Assembly (NCBI RefSeq): GCF_004801255.1
Contig: NZ_CP036295.1
Span: 2,442,001 to 2,506,000, forward strand
Direction of reading: 5' to 3'
Length of the DNA: 64,000 nt
Origin: Desulfovibrio desulfuricans
GTDB lineage: Bacteria > Desulfobacterota > Desulfovibrionia > Desulfovibrionales > Desulfovibrionaceae
This document shows, one piece after another, positions 43,626-52,639 of this stretch (positions within the stretch are counted from its first letter, which is position 1; each line of letters opens with the position of its first letter). The notes beneath the pieces are model-generated. The model searched no databases. It worked only from the letters and a program-made list of their open reading frames with translations, and was not told the DNA's origin. The position numbers and the translations under genes are program-made.

Positions 43626-43658
43626 GGGCCGGGCCGTTTGACGGTCCGGCCCTGTTTT
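43626..43658 (+). terminator. Intrinsic terminator of hisC-cmk
   Basis: An 11-bp stem (GGGCCGGGCCG / CGGTCCGGCCC, one G-U) with a TTTGA loop is followed by TGTTTTGTTG. It lies about 35 bp after the cmk stop. Confidence 0.85.
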
Positions 43659-43900
43659 GTTGCGGCAATAATTGCCCGCCCCGGAAAATCCTGCCTCCCA
43701 GGCAGCTCCCCCACGCCAAGGCTTTGGCGCTCAAAGCCGCACGCCAGCCCTTGCGGCAAGCCCACTGGCGCACAATTGGCAAATCACCCAGCTGAATTTA
43801 TTGCACTCTTTTATCATTGGCATGTTCAGTGCATATAATCTGGCAAGTCAGTGGGCATACAGCGCACGACGACAAACCAGCCTCAGTTGGGGAGGATACG

Positions 43901-44464
43901 ATGAGCAATCAACTGGATTACGAAATCAATAAGGAATTGGGCGAGTGCTACCTTTTCATGGGTGATTTTGACAAGGCCGAGGAATACTACCGCAAGGCTG
44001 CGAGCAGCAACTCGCAGAGCGCGGCTCCCTTCCTGGGACTGGCCACTGTGGCCGTGCAGCGCTCCGACCTTGACAAAGCCCTGGTGCTCTACCAGAAGGC
44101 CGCCGCCGTTGAAGAAACCGACAAGGCCCTGTGCGGCATCGGCCTTGTGTACATGGAACAGGGCGAGCATCAGCTGGCTTTTGACCACTTTGCCCTCGCT
44201 CTGAAAAAATCCAGCGAAAACATCGTGGCGCTCAACTGCCTGGTGCGCGAATCTTACCAGCTTGGCTGCGTCGAAAACGCCCTGCCCTATCTGGAAGACA
44301 CCCTGAAATCCGGCGTTGAAGCCGAGGCCGTCCGCGTCACCCTGGCTGGCTGCCTCATCTACCTGGGCCGCGCCGAAGAAGCCCGGCAGCATCTGGAAGC
44401 GGTGCTTGGCGCCAACCCCGCCAACATTAACGCCAAGGAACTTTTTGACACCATGGCTGCCTAG
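43901..44464 (+). CDS. TPR-repeat protein
   Basis: The ATG at 43901, with GGGGAGG 5-6 nt upstream, gives 187 residues; the longer frame overlaps the terminator and is unlikely. Almost the entire chain is TPR helix pairs (for example ECYLFMGDFDKAEEYYRKAA, SDLDKALVLYQKAAAVEE, GEHQLAFDHFALALKKS and GRAEEARQHLEAVLGANPA), about five units. It has no signal peptide or enzymatic domain, so it is a cytoplasmic scaffold or adaptor. A strong hairpin follows. Confidence 0.85.
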   Translation: MSNQLDYEINKELGECYLFMGDFDKAEEYYRKAASSNSQSAAPFLGLATVAVQRSDLDKALVLYQKAAAVEETDKALCGIGLVYMEQGEHQLAFDHFALALKKSSENIVALNCLVRESYQLGCVENALPYLEDTLKSGVEAEAVRVTLAGCLIYLGRAEEARQHLEAVLGANPANINAKELFDTMAA

Positions 44465-44511
44465 GATTGGCCCGACCAGTCCACAGCCAGTACATACTCC
44501 CCTCCCCACAT

Positions 44512-44551
44512 GATTTTCCGGCCCCTGGCGGGTGTCGGGGGCCGGAAAATC
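44512..44551 (+). terminator. Probable terminator of the TPR gene
   Basis: A perfect 14-bp stem (GATTTTCCGGCCCC / GGGGCCGGAAAATC) with a 12-nt loop lies about 50 bp after the stop. The downstream T-tract is weak. Confidence 0.6.
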
Positions 44552-44633
44552 ATTCTCTGAGGGAAGCCGCTCGAGCCGCTGCCGCCCAGGCTTCGCCACT
44601 GGCGAACCAGGCCTGGCGGCACGGAGCGACCGG

Positions 44634-44664
44634 AAAAAACCCCTGAAGTGATTCAGGGGTTTTT
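44634..44664 (-). terminator. Bidirectional intrinsic terminator
   Basis: CCCCTGAA-GTGA-TTCAGGGG is flanked by runs of A and T on both sides, so it works in either direction. It lies 47 bp past the stop of the minus-strand gene at 44711 and faces the TPR gene from the other side. Confidence 0.85.
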
Positions 44665-44710
44665 GTCGTCAGGCAGTCTGGCAGCGTACCGTGCGGCAGC
44701 GCGGCGGCAG

Positions 44711-45541
44711 CTAAAGCCTGTCGCGTATCTCGTCGTAACTTTCGCGCAGCTTCATGACCTGTGGTTCGCCGAGGGCCTGCGCCCCGTTGCGGGCGACTGC
44801 GCACAAAAACAACAGGGCTTCCTCCGCATCGGACATGCTGTTGCAAACGATGTCGTAATATTCCGTTTTGTTGGAAGGATCTACTTTTTTGGCGATTTCT
44901 GCCGCCTGACGAAATGTCTTGATAAAGACTTCGCAGCGTTCGTGCCGGAACACGCGCCGGGCAAATACCTGCAGCAGGGGCGTCTCTGCGGGCGTACCCG
45001 CCAGCAGGCCCTCCACCTCGCGCACCAGCGCCGCCCCGACCTCTGCGCTGCGGGCATTCAACGCGACGGCGTCGCACAGGCATTCGCGCACCACAAGGCG
45101 CACGTCGGCTACGCTGAAGCGATGCTCGCGCGACTTTTTAAATTCGTCCATCAGCAGCAAGAACATGCGTTCGCGGTGGTACAGCTGCGCGGCCTTTTTC
45201 TGCTTTTGCAGTTCCTTGCGCTGCTCGCGCATTTCGTCGCTCTGCATCTTTATGGACACGATAATGCCCGCAAAGGCCAGACCAGAGAACAGCGTGTTCA
45301 GCACCCCGAACGAGTCGCCAAACGTGCCCGACTTGCTGTAATCCTCCACCGACATATAGAGCACAAGGGCGGAGGCCGCCCAGATAATCGTCACCAGCAC
45401 CGCTGCTTTCAGAAACAGCGGCCAGGTTACCCTGTCGGGGGTAGCTTCGGCAGGGTTTGCATGCGCGTGCGCCGACCCCGCCCCCGCAACCGGCCGGTGT
45501 ACGTTTTCCGCATCCTTGGCGTGGGGTGTGCGTGCCGCCAT
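44711..45541 (-). CDS. Putative AbiC-like two-helix membrane protein (phage abortive infection family)
   Basis: The ATG at 45541 follows GGAGG by 8 nt and gives 276 residues; the much longer frame has no ribosome site. Two membrane helices lie near residues 42-62 and 74-96. The second follows the signature FGDSFGVLNTLFSGLAFAG with the charged helix QSDEMREQRKELQKQKKA after it. This arrangement, a membrane hairpin, FGD, then a Gln/Arg-rich coil and a helical cytoplasmic domain, is the pattern of putative AbiC abortive-infection proteins. The C-terminal part (about 125-276) is helical and contains EYYDIVCNSMSD. A phage-defence role is inferred from family resemblance only; no other defence gene adjoins it. 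Confidence 0.65.
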   Translation of the reverse strand: MAARTPHAKDAENVHRPVAGAGSAHAHANPAEATPDRVTWPLFLKAAVLVTIIWAASALVLYMSVEDYSKSGTFGDSFGVLNTLFSGLAFAGIIVSIKMQSDEMREQRKELQKQKKAAQLYHRERMFLLLMDEFKKSREHRFSVADVRLVVRECLCDAVALNARSAEVGAALVREVEGLLAGTPAETPLLQVFARRVFRHERCEVFIKTFRQAAEIAKKVDPSNKTEYYDIVCNSMSDAEEALLFLCAVARNGAQALGEPQVMKLRESYDEIRDRL

Positions 45542-45736
45542 ATGGTAATCCTCCATGGGTGATGCGCGGCGAACAACCCGCCGCAGCTGCAACATAGCCT
45601 TAAGCCGCAGGCCGCGCAAACAGCCGTGGCCGGGGATGTTGACGCGCCTGCTGGCAGCGGATAAGTGAATACGCTCACTGTTCAACTTTTTCCGGCCTGT
45701 CAAGTACCGATCTTACGACCGCTCCACGGATTTTTC

Positions 45737-46084
45737 ATGCAGATACCTGTACCTGTAAGCACTGTGGGCTTGCTGTTCTGCTCCAACCTGTTCATGACTT
45801 TTGCATGGTATGGACACCTGCGCTACAGAAGCGCCGCCCTGCCGCTGGTGATCCTCACAAGCTGGGCCATTGCCTTTTTTGAATACGTTTTGCAGGTCCC
45901 TGCCAACAGGATCGGCTACGGCTACTTTTCGGCGGCGGAGCTGAAAACCATTCAGGAAGTCATTTCGCTCACTGTCTTTATGGGCTTTTCCGCCTTTTGG
46001 CTGCACGAGCCCCTGCGCTGGAACCACCTGGTAGGCTTTGCGCTTATCGTGCTTGCGGCGTGGGTTATCTTTAAGGAATGGTAA
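45737..46084 (+). CDS. DUF486/DMT-like small membrane protein
   Basis: The ATG at 45737 gives 115 residues, the usual size for this family; the 25-codon longer frame is not supported. Four membrane helices are visible: VGLLFCSNLFMTFAWY, LVILTSWAIAFFEY, an amphipathic ELKTIQEVISLTVFMGF and VGFALIVLAAWVIF. The motif YVLQVPANRIGY is characteristic of DUF486. It is thought to be a small multidrug-like transporter, but the substrate is unknown. The next gene starts 7 bp downstream. Confidence 0.82.
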   Translation: MQIPVPVSTVGLLFCSNLFMTFAWYGHLRYRSAALPLVILTSWAIAFFEYVLQVPANRIGYGYFSAAELKTIQEVISLTVFMGFSAFWLHEPLRWNHLVGFALIVLAAWVIFKEW

Positions 46085-46091
46085 CAGAACA

Positions 46092-46874
46092 GTGCTCGAT
46101 TTTAGTCTGCTCACCTACCTCGTAGGCATAACCGCCGCTTTTGCCGGGGGATTTATCGATTCCATAGCGGGGGGCGGCGGTCTTATCACCATGCCCGCCC
46201 TGCTGCTCAGCGGCGTGCCGCCGCACCAGTCGCTTGGCATCAACAAGGTCAGCGCCTGCCTTGGCACCTGCGTGGCCCTTGGCAACTTTGCCCGCAGCAA
46301 GCTTGTGCTGTGGCGCGTTGCCATGGCGGGCATCGCCTTTTCGCTGATAGGATCGTGGGCGGGCTCGCGCCTGGCCCTGCTGCTTGACGCGGCGGTGCTC
46401 GGCAAGGTGCTGGTGGCCCTGCTGCCCATTGGCATGTGCGCCACACTGCTGCCCAAAAAGGAACGCAAGCAGGTTCCCCTGACGCATTCCGGCCCCCGGT
46501 TCTGGATTCCCGTGGCCTTTGTGTGTCTTGTGATGGGCGGTTATGACGGTTTTTTTGGCCCCGGCACGGGCAGTTTTCTTATTCTTGCCTTCCACTGGAT
46601 ATTGCGCATGGGGCTCATGGAGGCTTCCGCCACCTCAAAGGTGCTCAACCTTGCCTCAAATTTTGCCGGAGCTGTTGTTTTTATTATGAACGGCGTTGTG
46701 GTGTGGAGCCTGGCTCTGCCCATGGCCGCGGCTTGCTGCCTGGGCAACTGGATGGGCAGCCGCATGGCCATCCGTGTGGGGCCTGCAGCCGTGCGCCGTT
46801 TTTTGACCGTTTCGCTCAGTCTGTTGCTGCTCACCCTGGTGTGGCAGTATTTTCTTGCCCCGGCCCTGCGCTAA
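46092..46874 (+). CDS. TSUP-family (TauE/SafE) membrane exporter
   Basis: A GTG at 46092 starts just after the DUF486 stop and gives 260 residues; an overlapping ATG at 46038 is also possible. The N-terminal motif AGGFIDSIAGGGGLITMPALL and the repeat-half motif MGGYDGFFGPGTGSFLILAF are the two hallmarks of the TauE/SafE family. About eight membrane helices are visible. The family exports sulfite, sulfoacetate or other sulfur organics; a sulfur-compound role would suit a sulfate reducer, but the substrate is inferred. Cotranscription with the DUF486 gene is likely (7-bp gap). Confidence 0.88.
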   Translation: MLDFSLLTYLVGITAAFAGGFIDSIAGGGGLITMPALLLSGVPPHQSLGINKVSACLGTCVALGNFARSKLVLWRVAMAGIAFSLIGSWAGSRLALLLDAAVLGKVLVALLPIGMCATLLPKKERKQVPLTHSGPRFWIPVAFVCLVMGGYDGFFGPGTGSFLILAFHWILRMGLMEASATSKVLNLASNFAGAVVFIMNGVVVWSLALPMAAACCLGNWMGSRMAIRVGPAAVRRFLTVSLSLLLLTLVWQYFLAPALR

Positions 46875-46905
46875 GGCGACAAGGCTGCAGGCTGGCAAGC
46901 AGTTG

Positions 46906-46967
46906 AACCAATCAACGCAAACATCCCCGGAATGCAATCATTCCGGGGATGTTTGCGTTGATTGGTT
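46906..46967. terminator. Perfect 29-bp inverted repeat with a 4-nt loop between convergent genes
   Basis: Two exact 29-bp arms (46906-46934 and 46939-46967) meet at the loop CAAT. It lies between the plus-strand TSUP gene (ends 46874) and the minus-strand chemoreceptor gene (ends 46978), so it probably terminates both. There is no strong T-tract on either side, and the stem is far longer than usual. Confidence 0.6.
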
Positions 46968-46977
46968 GCGTGGCGGG

Positions 46978-49071
46978 CTAGCCCCGCTTCATCTCGCCTA
47001 TCAGCTTGCCCATGCGCTCCGCCTGGCGGGCCAGTTCATTCACCGCCCGCGAGGCTTCGCCCATGGCCTGCGCCGTCTGGCCGGACATCTCGTTGACGCG
47101 TTCAATCGACCGAGTGATCTCGTCGCTGGTGGCGGACTGCTGCTCGCTGGCTGCGGCGATGGCGCTGACCTGATCAGCCGAGGCCTCGACCTTGGTGACA
47201 ATTTCCTGCAGGGCCTCGCCGGACTGCTTTGCCAGATCGGCGGCGGTTTCCACCTCGGTCAGCGCCTTGTCCATGGCCTGCACGCTCTGCCCGGCGCTGC
47301 CCTGGATGGCGGCAATGGCGTTGCCGACATCGTTGGTGGAGGCCATGGTTTTTTCGGCCAGTTTGCGCACCTCGTCGGCAACCACCGCAAATCCGCGACC
47401 GGCTTCGCCCGCGCGGGCTGCCTCGATGGCGGCGTTGAGGGCCAGCAGGTTGGTCTGGTCGGCAATGTCCGAGATGACGTTCATGATATGGGTAATGGCC
47501 TGGGCGTGCTCGTTCAGCGTTGTCATATCGCCCTTGAGCGCCAGCGAGACCTTGTGTACCTGCCCGATGCTCTGCAGGGCGCTTTCAACGATATTGGCGC
47601 CGTGCTCCGCATTTGCACGGGTTTCGGCAGACATGCTCGAGGCGTCCGAGGCGTTGCGGGCCACTTCCTGCACGGTGGCGTTCATTTCATTCATGGCTGT
47701 GGCGGCCTCAGCCAGACGCTGCGACGACTCTGCTGCGCCCTTGTCCGACTGCTCTACCTGCGCGGCGAGTTCGGTTGATGCGGCAGAGATGATGCTGACC
47801 ACTTCCTCCAGTTGTTCCGCCGCCGCAAGCATGCCTTCACGCTTGGCGTTCTCGGCCTGACGGGCGGCTTCTTCGGCTCTGGCGGTGGCTTTTTCCGCTT
47901 CTTCGGTGGCTTGCTGGGCAGCCCTGGTTTTATGCTCGCTTTCACCTAGCAGATGCCTGATGCTCTCAACCATCCGCCGCATGCCTGCGGCCAGCGTGCT
48001 GAACTCATCGCCGCGCTTTTCAGCTGCGTCAAACAGGGCGCGTTCTTTATCGTTGGTTTGCAGGCGTCCACCGGCAACGGCCTCGGCCACGCTGGAAATA
48101 CCGCCCAGCATGCGCACAATGCCGCGCGCCGAAAAAAAGATCACGACACCGACAATCAGCGCACAGGCCAGGGTGATCAGGCTGGCGTTGGTCAGCAGAT
48201 CACTGATGGGCTTGAAGATTTCGCCGCGGTCAAACTCTACGCACAAAATCCAGCCTTCATGCGGCAACGCTTTATAATACAGGCCCTTGCTCTCGCCCTT
48301 GCTGTTGTCAAAACGGGTGCGGCCTTCTTTTTGCGCAAGCAGCTGCACCACCTGCGGCAGCTTGCTGTCGTTGCGGCCAAGCACATTGCTGTCAGGGTGC
48401 AGCACCACCTGCCCCTGCAGATCATAGGCGTACACCAGCCCCTTTTGCCCGACCTTGATCTTGTCGGTGGTTGCCTTGGCCAGGGCATGGTTGTCAATGC
48501 CCGCTGCCAGTACAGCTACCGTTTTGCCGTTCACCTTTAACGGCATGGCAAGCACGGTGGCGATTTCACCGCTGCCAGCGCTGACTACGCCTACTACACA
48601 GGGCTGACCGTTTTTGCTCTTTTTGAAATACTCGCGGTCAGAAAAGTCGCTGCCCACAAACTTGCTGGGGCCTTGCTGATTGTCGACACGGTGGCTGATG
48701 ACCTTGCCGTCAAGGGCAACGATAGCCGCAAAGTACACCATGTCGTTGCTGGTTACGAAAGACTCAAGCGCATGGTCCGCCCTGGTAAACAGCGAACCCT
48801 CAAGAGCTTCTGCTTTGCCCTCGGCGTACGCCTCAACCTGATCCTTGATGCGCTGGTTTTCGGTCATGGTCTGCAGGCCCTGCTCAACCCCGCTAAACAC
48901 AGCATCAAGACCAATGGTCTGACACTCAAGCAGCGCGGTCATGTCGGTGGCAATCTGCTCCCGCAGCATTTCTTCTGACATTTTGTAGCAAACCCCAGCC
49001 ACAAGCATCAGACCCACAATGGCCGGCGTCAGGATGGACAGGCCCATCCTCGCGAGCAATCCAATTTTCAT
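46978..49071 (-). CDS. Methyl-accepting chemotaxis protein with a Cache sensor domain
   Basis: AAGGGG precedes the ATG at 49071; the product is 697 residues. Membrane helices lie at about 10-30 and 296-318. The periplasmic part (about 35-290) has the dCache pattern ([49 protein letters not shown] and [12 protein letters not shown]). A HAMP region follows, then a charged coil and the signalling tip ([19 protein letters not shown]). It is a close paralogue of the receptor at 54505 in length and order of domains. Cache receptors sense small molecules such as carboxylates or amino acids directly; the ligand is unknown. Confidence 0.93.
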   Translation of the reverse strand: MKIGLLARMGLSILTPAIVGLMLVAGVCYKMSEEMLREQIATDMTALLECQTIGLDAVFSGVEQGLQTMTENQRIKDQVEAYAEGKAEALEGSLFTRADHALESFVTSNDMVYFAAIVALDGKVISHRVDNQQGPSKFVGSDFSDREYFKKSKNGQPCVVGVVSAGSGEIATVLAMPLKVNGKTVAVLAAGIDNHALAKATTDKIKVGQKGLVYAYDLQGQVVLHPDSNVLGRNDSKLPQVVQLLAQKEGRTRFDNSKGESKGLYYKALPHEGWILCVEFDRGEIFKPISDLLTNASLITLACALIVGVVIFFSARGIVRMLGGISSVAEAVAGGRLQTNDKERALFDAAEKRGDEFSTLAAGMRRMVESIRHLLGESEHKTRAAQQATEEAEKATARAEEAARQAENAKREGMLAAAEQLEEVVSIISAASTELAAQVEQSDKGAAESSQRLAEAATAMNEMNATVQEVARNASDASSMSAETRANAEHGANIVESALQSIGQVHKVSLALKGDMTTLNEHAQAITHIMNVISDIADQTNLLALNAAIEAARAGEAGRGFAVVADEVRKLAEKTMASTNDVGNAIAAIQGSAGQSVQAMDKALTEVETAADLAKQSGEALQEIVTKVEASADQVSAIAAASEQQSATSDEITRSIERVNEMSGQTAQAMGEASRAVNELARQAERMGKLIGEMKRG

Positions 49072-49182
49072 CACTACCCCTTTTGCGCGGCGTCAACACG
49101 CTGGTCATCAGATAAGACAGAGCCCCTTGTGAAATTATCAACAACATCGGTAAACTACGATCATTCCTTTGCTTTGCCTTGC

Positions 49183-49209
49183 TTATCGGCAAATAATTGC
49201 TTTTCAATA
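49183..49209 (-). promoter_or_regulatory. Possible sigma-28 promoter of the Cache chemoreceptor gene
   Basis: On the minus strand GCCGATAA (49183-49190) matches the flagellar sigma-28 -10 consensus exactly. The -35 region 11 nt upstream (TATTGAAA) fits only weakly. It lies about 110 bp before the ATG. Confidence 0.45.
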
Positions 49210-49409
49210 TATCAATTATGCCTATTTTCACAAGACATTTATCCAAAGATACTAGGAATATTTTGCGATAGACTTCGTACTGATACCAGGAGGCGGTCGC
49301 CGCTGCATCAGAAAAAATTCTTATATTCGATAATTTGGGCCGGGCCGGGTGAGCCTCAACGGGCAGGCAGAGAACAAAAAGGCTGCGCAGCACGCCGGTA
49401 TAGGGCGAG

Positions 49410-50051
49410 TTAACGGGGTGCGGCGGGGTCGGCAAGCTCTGGCAGTGCCCCGCCAGCCACGGCCCACAGATACAGACTCGCCACAGAGCCATAAGGGCTG
49501 AAGCGGCGACGGTAGACCTCAAACCGCTGACGGTCGACCACCTTGTGCCTGTAGACCATGCGCAGCCCCCTGTGGATGGCCAGATCGCCAAAACTGAGCA
49601 CATCGGGCCGCTGGAGCGAAAACAACATGAGCATTTCCGCCGTCCATACGCCCACTCCCTCCAGCGCGCACAGGGCGGCGCTCAGCTGCGCCTGATCCAT
49701 CAGGCGCAGGGCCTCCACATCCAGCTCGCCCTGCAGAACCTTGCGGGCAGCGCCCTTCATGTACCCTACCTTGCGGAACGACAGCCCCAGCCGTTGCAGA
49801 CTGTCTGCGGCGGCGTTGTCCACAGTTTCGGGCGTGACCCGCCCAAGGGCCTGCTCCAATCGCGCCCATACGGTCTGCTGGGCCTTGGTGGCGATCTGCT
49901 GCCCCACAATGGCGTGCATCAGCGCGTCAAAAAGGTCAGGACGAACCTCGCGCCGCACGGGTCCAAGCTGCTCTATGACAGCGGCCAGCCGCTTGTCCCG
50001 GCGCGAGAGGTATTCGGTCTCCTGTTGTCCGTAGACAAAATACTGGGGCAT
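49410..50051 (-). CDS. DNA-3-methyladenine glycosylase, AlkA-type HhH-GPD
   Basis: The 213-residue product has the helix-hairpin-helix ALEGVGVWTAEMLMLFSL and the catalytic Asp in SFGDLAIHRGLRMVY, the HhH-GPD pair. The N-terminal part (LFDALMHAIVGQQIATKAQQ) is typical of AlkA-family enzymes without the extra N-terminal AlkA domain. It excises alkylated bases such as 3-methyladenine. The genes around it are unrelated to repair and it appears to be a single-gene unit. Confidence 0.9.
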   Translation of the reverse strand: MPQYFVYGQQETEYLSRRDKRLAAVIEQLGPVRREVRPDLFDALMHAIVGQQIATKAQQTVWARLEQALGRVTPETVDNAAADSLQRLGLSFRKVGYMKGAARKVLQGELDVEALRLMDQAQLSAALCALEGVGVWTAEMLMLFSLQRPDVLSFGDLAIHRGLRMVYRHKVVDRQRFEVYRRRFSPYGSVASLYLWAVAGGALPELADPAAPR

Positions 50052-50103
50052 GGCGCTTCCTTGTGCTGAGGGTGGTTGCGGTACGCTACCCCATCGCCGC
50101 GCA

Positions 50104-50180
50104 TAAAAAAAGCCGCTGTCGCGGCAAGATACATGCGGAACAAAAAAAAGCGGCGCGAAACCGGTCGGTTCCGCGCCGCT
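50104..50180 (-). terminator. Two tandem intrinsic terminators after the UPF0210 gene
   Basis: Reading on the minus strand, the first is a stem of GCGGCGCG and CGCGCCGC with inner pairs (about 50142-50180) followed by eight T. The second is GCCGC-GACA-GCGGC (about 50104-50126) followed by seven T. Together they should end the ACT/UPF0210 transcript efficiently. Confidence 0.85.
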
Positions 50181-50196
50181 ACAACGTGCAGCCAGC

Positions 50197-51582
50197 CTAG
50201 TTTTTCAGGCTGTGGATGGGGGCGGGGATGCGCCCGCCAAAGCCGATAAAGTCGGTGGCGTCGCCCTTGGGTACAGGGATGATGGCCGCCTTGCCCAGCA
50301 GGCCGCCAAACGACACCTCTTCGCCCACGCCCTTGCCGGGCACGGGGATAAGACGCACGGCCGTGGTCTTGGTATTGATGACGCCAATGGCCATTTCGTC
50401 GGCGATAATGCCCGAGATGGTCGATGCGGGAGTGTCGCCGGGGATGGCGATCATGTCCAGACCCACCGAGCACACGCTGGTCATGGCCTCAAGCTTTTCA
50501 AGGCTGAGCAGGCCGGAGGTGGCGGCAGCCTCGATGCTCGAGTCTTCCGAAACGGGGATAAACGCGCCCGAAAGACCGCCCACCGAGGAAGATGCAAACG
50601 CTCCGCCCTTTTTCACCGCGTCGTTCAGCATGGCCAGAACGGCGGTGGTGCCGGGCGCGCCGATGCTGGAGAGGCCCATGCTCTGAAAAATTTCGCCCAC
50701 AGAGTCGCCCACTGCGGGGGTGGGAGCCAGCGAGAGGTCGGCCACGCCAAAGGGCAGGCCCAGACGGGTGGCCACTTCCGTGCCGATCATCTCGCCCACG
50801 CGGGTAACCTTGTAGGCGGTGCGCTTGATGACCTCGGCCATGTCCAGCAGGGTAAGGCGGCCGCCCTTGCCGTTGTGCCCCGCCTCGCGGGCGCGGTCGA
50901 GGGCCTTTTTGACAACGCCGGGGCCGGAGACGCCCACGTTGATGACCACATCGGGTTCGCCCACGCCAAGGTAGGCGCCAGCCATAAAGGGCACGTCCTG
51001 AGGAATGTTGGCAAACACCACAAGCTTGGCGCAGCCGATGCCGCCGCGCTCGGCGGTGGCGTTGGCAACCTTGAGGATCTGCTGGCCCATGAGGGCCACG
51101 GCATCCATGTTGATGCCGCTGCGCGACGAGGCCACGTTGATGGAGGAGCAGATGCGGTCGGTCTCGGCAAGCGCCTGGGGCAGGGCTTCAATCAGGGAGC
51201 GGTCGCCGCTGGCAAAACCTTTTTCCACCAGGGCGGAAAAACCACCCAGAAAATCGACGCCCGCCTCCTTGGCGGCTTCGTCAAGGGCCTTGCACACGCG
51301 CACCATGCCGTCGGGCCCAAAGGGCGCGCCCACCACGGCAATGGGGCTCACGCTGATGCGCTTGTTCACCACCGGGATGCCGTACTTGTCGCCCACTTCG
51401 TTGCAGACTTGCACGAGCTGGGAGGCATAGCGGTTCAGCTTGGCCTTAACGTTGGCGGTAAAAAGCTCAAGGTCATGACTGACGCAGTCAAACAGGCTTA
51501 CGCCCAGGGTGACGGTGCGCACATCAAGGTGCTCGTTGCGGAGCATGTTCAACGTGCTGATAACTTCGCGTTCTGAAAGCAT
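50197..51582 (-). CDS. UPF0210 (DUF711) family protein
   Basis: The 461-residue protein matches the UPF0210 family in length and in recurring blocks such as [18 protein letters not shown] near the N-terminus, [45 protein letters not shown] and [15 protein letters not shown]. It is a Gly/Ala/Val-rich alpha/beta protein with remote similarity to glycyl-radical enzyme folds, but no activity is established. The upstream gene encodes an ACT-domain protein on the same strand. In many bacteria an ACT protein adjoins UPF0210, so the two probably function together. A terminator pair follows. Confidence 0.9.
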   Translation of the reverse strand: MLSEREVISTLNMLRNEHLDVRTVTLGVSLFDCVSHDLELFTANVKAKLNRYASQLVQVCNEVGDKYGIPVVNKRISVSPIAVVGAPFGPDGMVRVCKALDEAAKEAGVDFLGGFSALVEKGFASGDRSLIEALPQALAETDRICSSINVASSRSGINMDAVALMGQQILKVANATAERGGIGCAKLVVFANIPQDVPFMAGAYLGVGEPDVVINVGVSGPGVVKKALDRAREAGHNGKGGRLTLLDMAEVIKRTAYKVTRVGEMIGTEVATRLGLPFGVADLSLAPTPAVGDSVGEIFQSMGLSSIGAPGTTAVLAMLNDAVKKGGAFASSSVGGLSGAFIPVSEDSSIEAAATSGLLSLEKLEAMTSVCSVGLDMIAIPGDTPASTISGIIADEMAIGVINTKTTAVRLIPVPGKGVGEEVSFGGLLGKAAIIPVPKGDATDFIGFGGRIPAPIHSLKN

Positions 51583-51771
51583 GGAGGTCTTCCTGTATTT
51601 TCGGGTGCGGCCGCCCTGAGGCGGCCCGCCCGGCAGGCGGATTTTATTCCCCGGCGCTCATGAGCGCGGGGCAGGAAAGCGCATCTGGACAAAACAGGCG
51701 GTCAAGCGCCCTGGGGGCAACGCTGCCGCGCCTGTGGCGCGCTGGCGTGGACGCCCTGCGCGGCCGATCTG

Positions 51772-52332
51772 TTAAAAAGAGTTCACTCGATGCACGGCCT
51801 CAAAAATATCCCGGTGCTGGACGCTCACGCGCAGGTCGCGCTTTTGCCCCTCGCAGTCAAGCTCGCGGCGCAGCCGGCCCATGTCGACGCTGTTGGGCAC
51901 CATGACCTCAAACACAAAAAGCGCATGGTTGGAGCCGCCCTCGCCCAGTATGGCCTTGAGGCTTTCGATGTTCACGCCGTGGCGGGCAAACACGCGGCTC
52001 ATGGCGGCGATGAGGCCGGGTTTGTCCGGGCCGTCGGCGGTGACCACAAAAGGTTCGCAGTGGAGGTCTGTTCCCCACTGCCCCTTGATTGCCGGGCGCA
52101 CCAGCACGGAAAGGTCGACCTTGGCGGCCTCAAGGCCGCCGTTCAGTTTGGCGCGCAGGCTTTCGGCGTCTTTCTCCGGGGCTGCAACCACAAAAATGGC
52201 CGCAAACTCGCCGGAAAGGATCGTCTGGGTCACTTCCTCGATGTTGCAGCCGCTTTCTTCAAGAATTCGGCTCACAGAGGCCACCACGCCGGGGCAGTCG
52301 CGCCCCAGAAAGGAGGCTGTAAATTTTTGCAT
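51772..52332 (-). CDS. ACT-domain regulator, GcvR-like, two ACT domains
   Basis: The 186-residue protein contains two ACT domains: residues 1-80 (FLGRDCPGVVASVSRILEES) and 92-175 (ADGPDKPGLIAAMSRVFARHGVNIESL). ACT domains bind small ligands such as amino acids. The two-domain layout matches GcvR-type regulators of glycine cleavage. It lies upstream of the UPF0210 gene on the same strand (about 190 bp), suggesting a ligand-controlled role for that pair. A dyad at 52381-52403 lies just upstream of its start. Confidence 0.87.
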   Translation of the reverse strand: MQKFTASFLGRDCPGVVASVSRILEESGCNIEEVTQTILSGEFAAIFVVAAPEKDAESLRAKLNGGLEAAKVDLSVLVRPAIKGQWGTDLHCEPFVVTADGPDKPGLIAAMSRVFARHGVNIESLKAILGEGGSNHALFVFEVMVPNSVDMGRLRRELDCEGQKRDLRVSVQHRDIFEAVHRVNSF

Positions 52333-52380
52333 GACACTGTCCTTGGAAAAGCCGCCAGCATGGGCCAGCGGCGGTTGTAT

Positions 52381-52403
52381 CGTGTAAAAGTGTTTTATAC
52401 ACG
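52381..52403. promoter_or_regulatory. Dyad in the promoter region of the ACT gene
   Basis: CGTGTA and TACACG are 6-bp arms separated by 11 AT-rich bases. It lies about 50 bp upstream of the ACT-gene start and about 240 bp before lysS, in the divergent gap, and may be an operator. Confidence 0.35.
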
Positions 52404-52639
52404 CAAACAGGGTAAAACTTCAAGGGGGCGCAACGGCCCATTCTGCGCGGGTTTTTCGGCGAAGACGTGCAAAAAAGCAGCTTCTCCGGCCCTGGGGCCA
52501 CGGCCTGATATCAAGGACGCGCGCAAGGCGCATGCGCACAAGGGCCGATGTTTGCCGCATGCGGGGCAATCTTGACGCCTATGCGCTAATGGCATACCGT
52601 AGCGCTCCTTTCAGGTATGGGCCATTCAGGAGTCGTCAC

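Noticed and set aside
44550-45083. Minus-strand frame of 177 codons overlapping the AbiC-like gene
   Set aside because: It is Arg/Gly-rich, crosses a strong bidirectional terminator, and overlaps the better-supported frame.
50212-51576. Plus-strand frame of 454 codons opposite the UPF0210 gene
   Set aside because: It is a His/Gly/Ala-rich shadow of a conserved protein on the minus strand.
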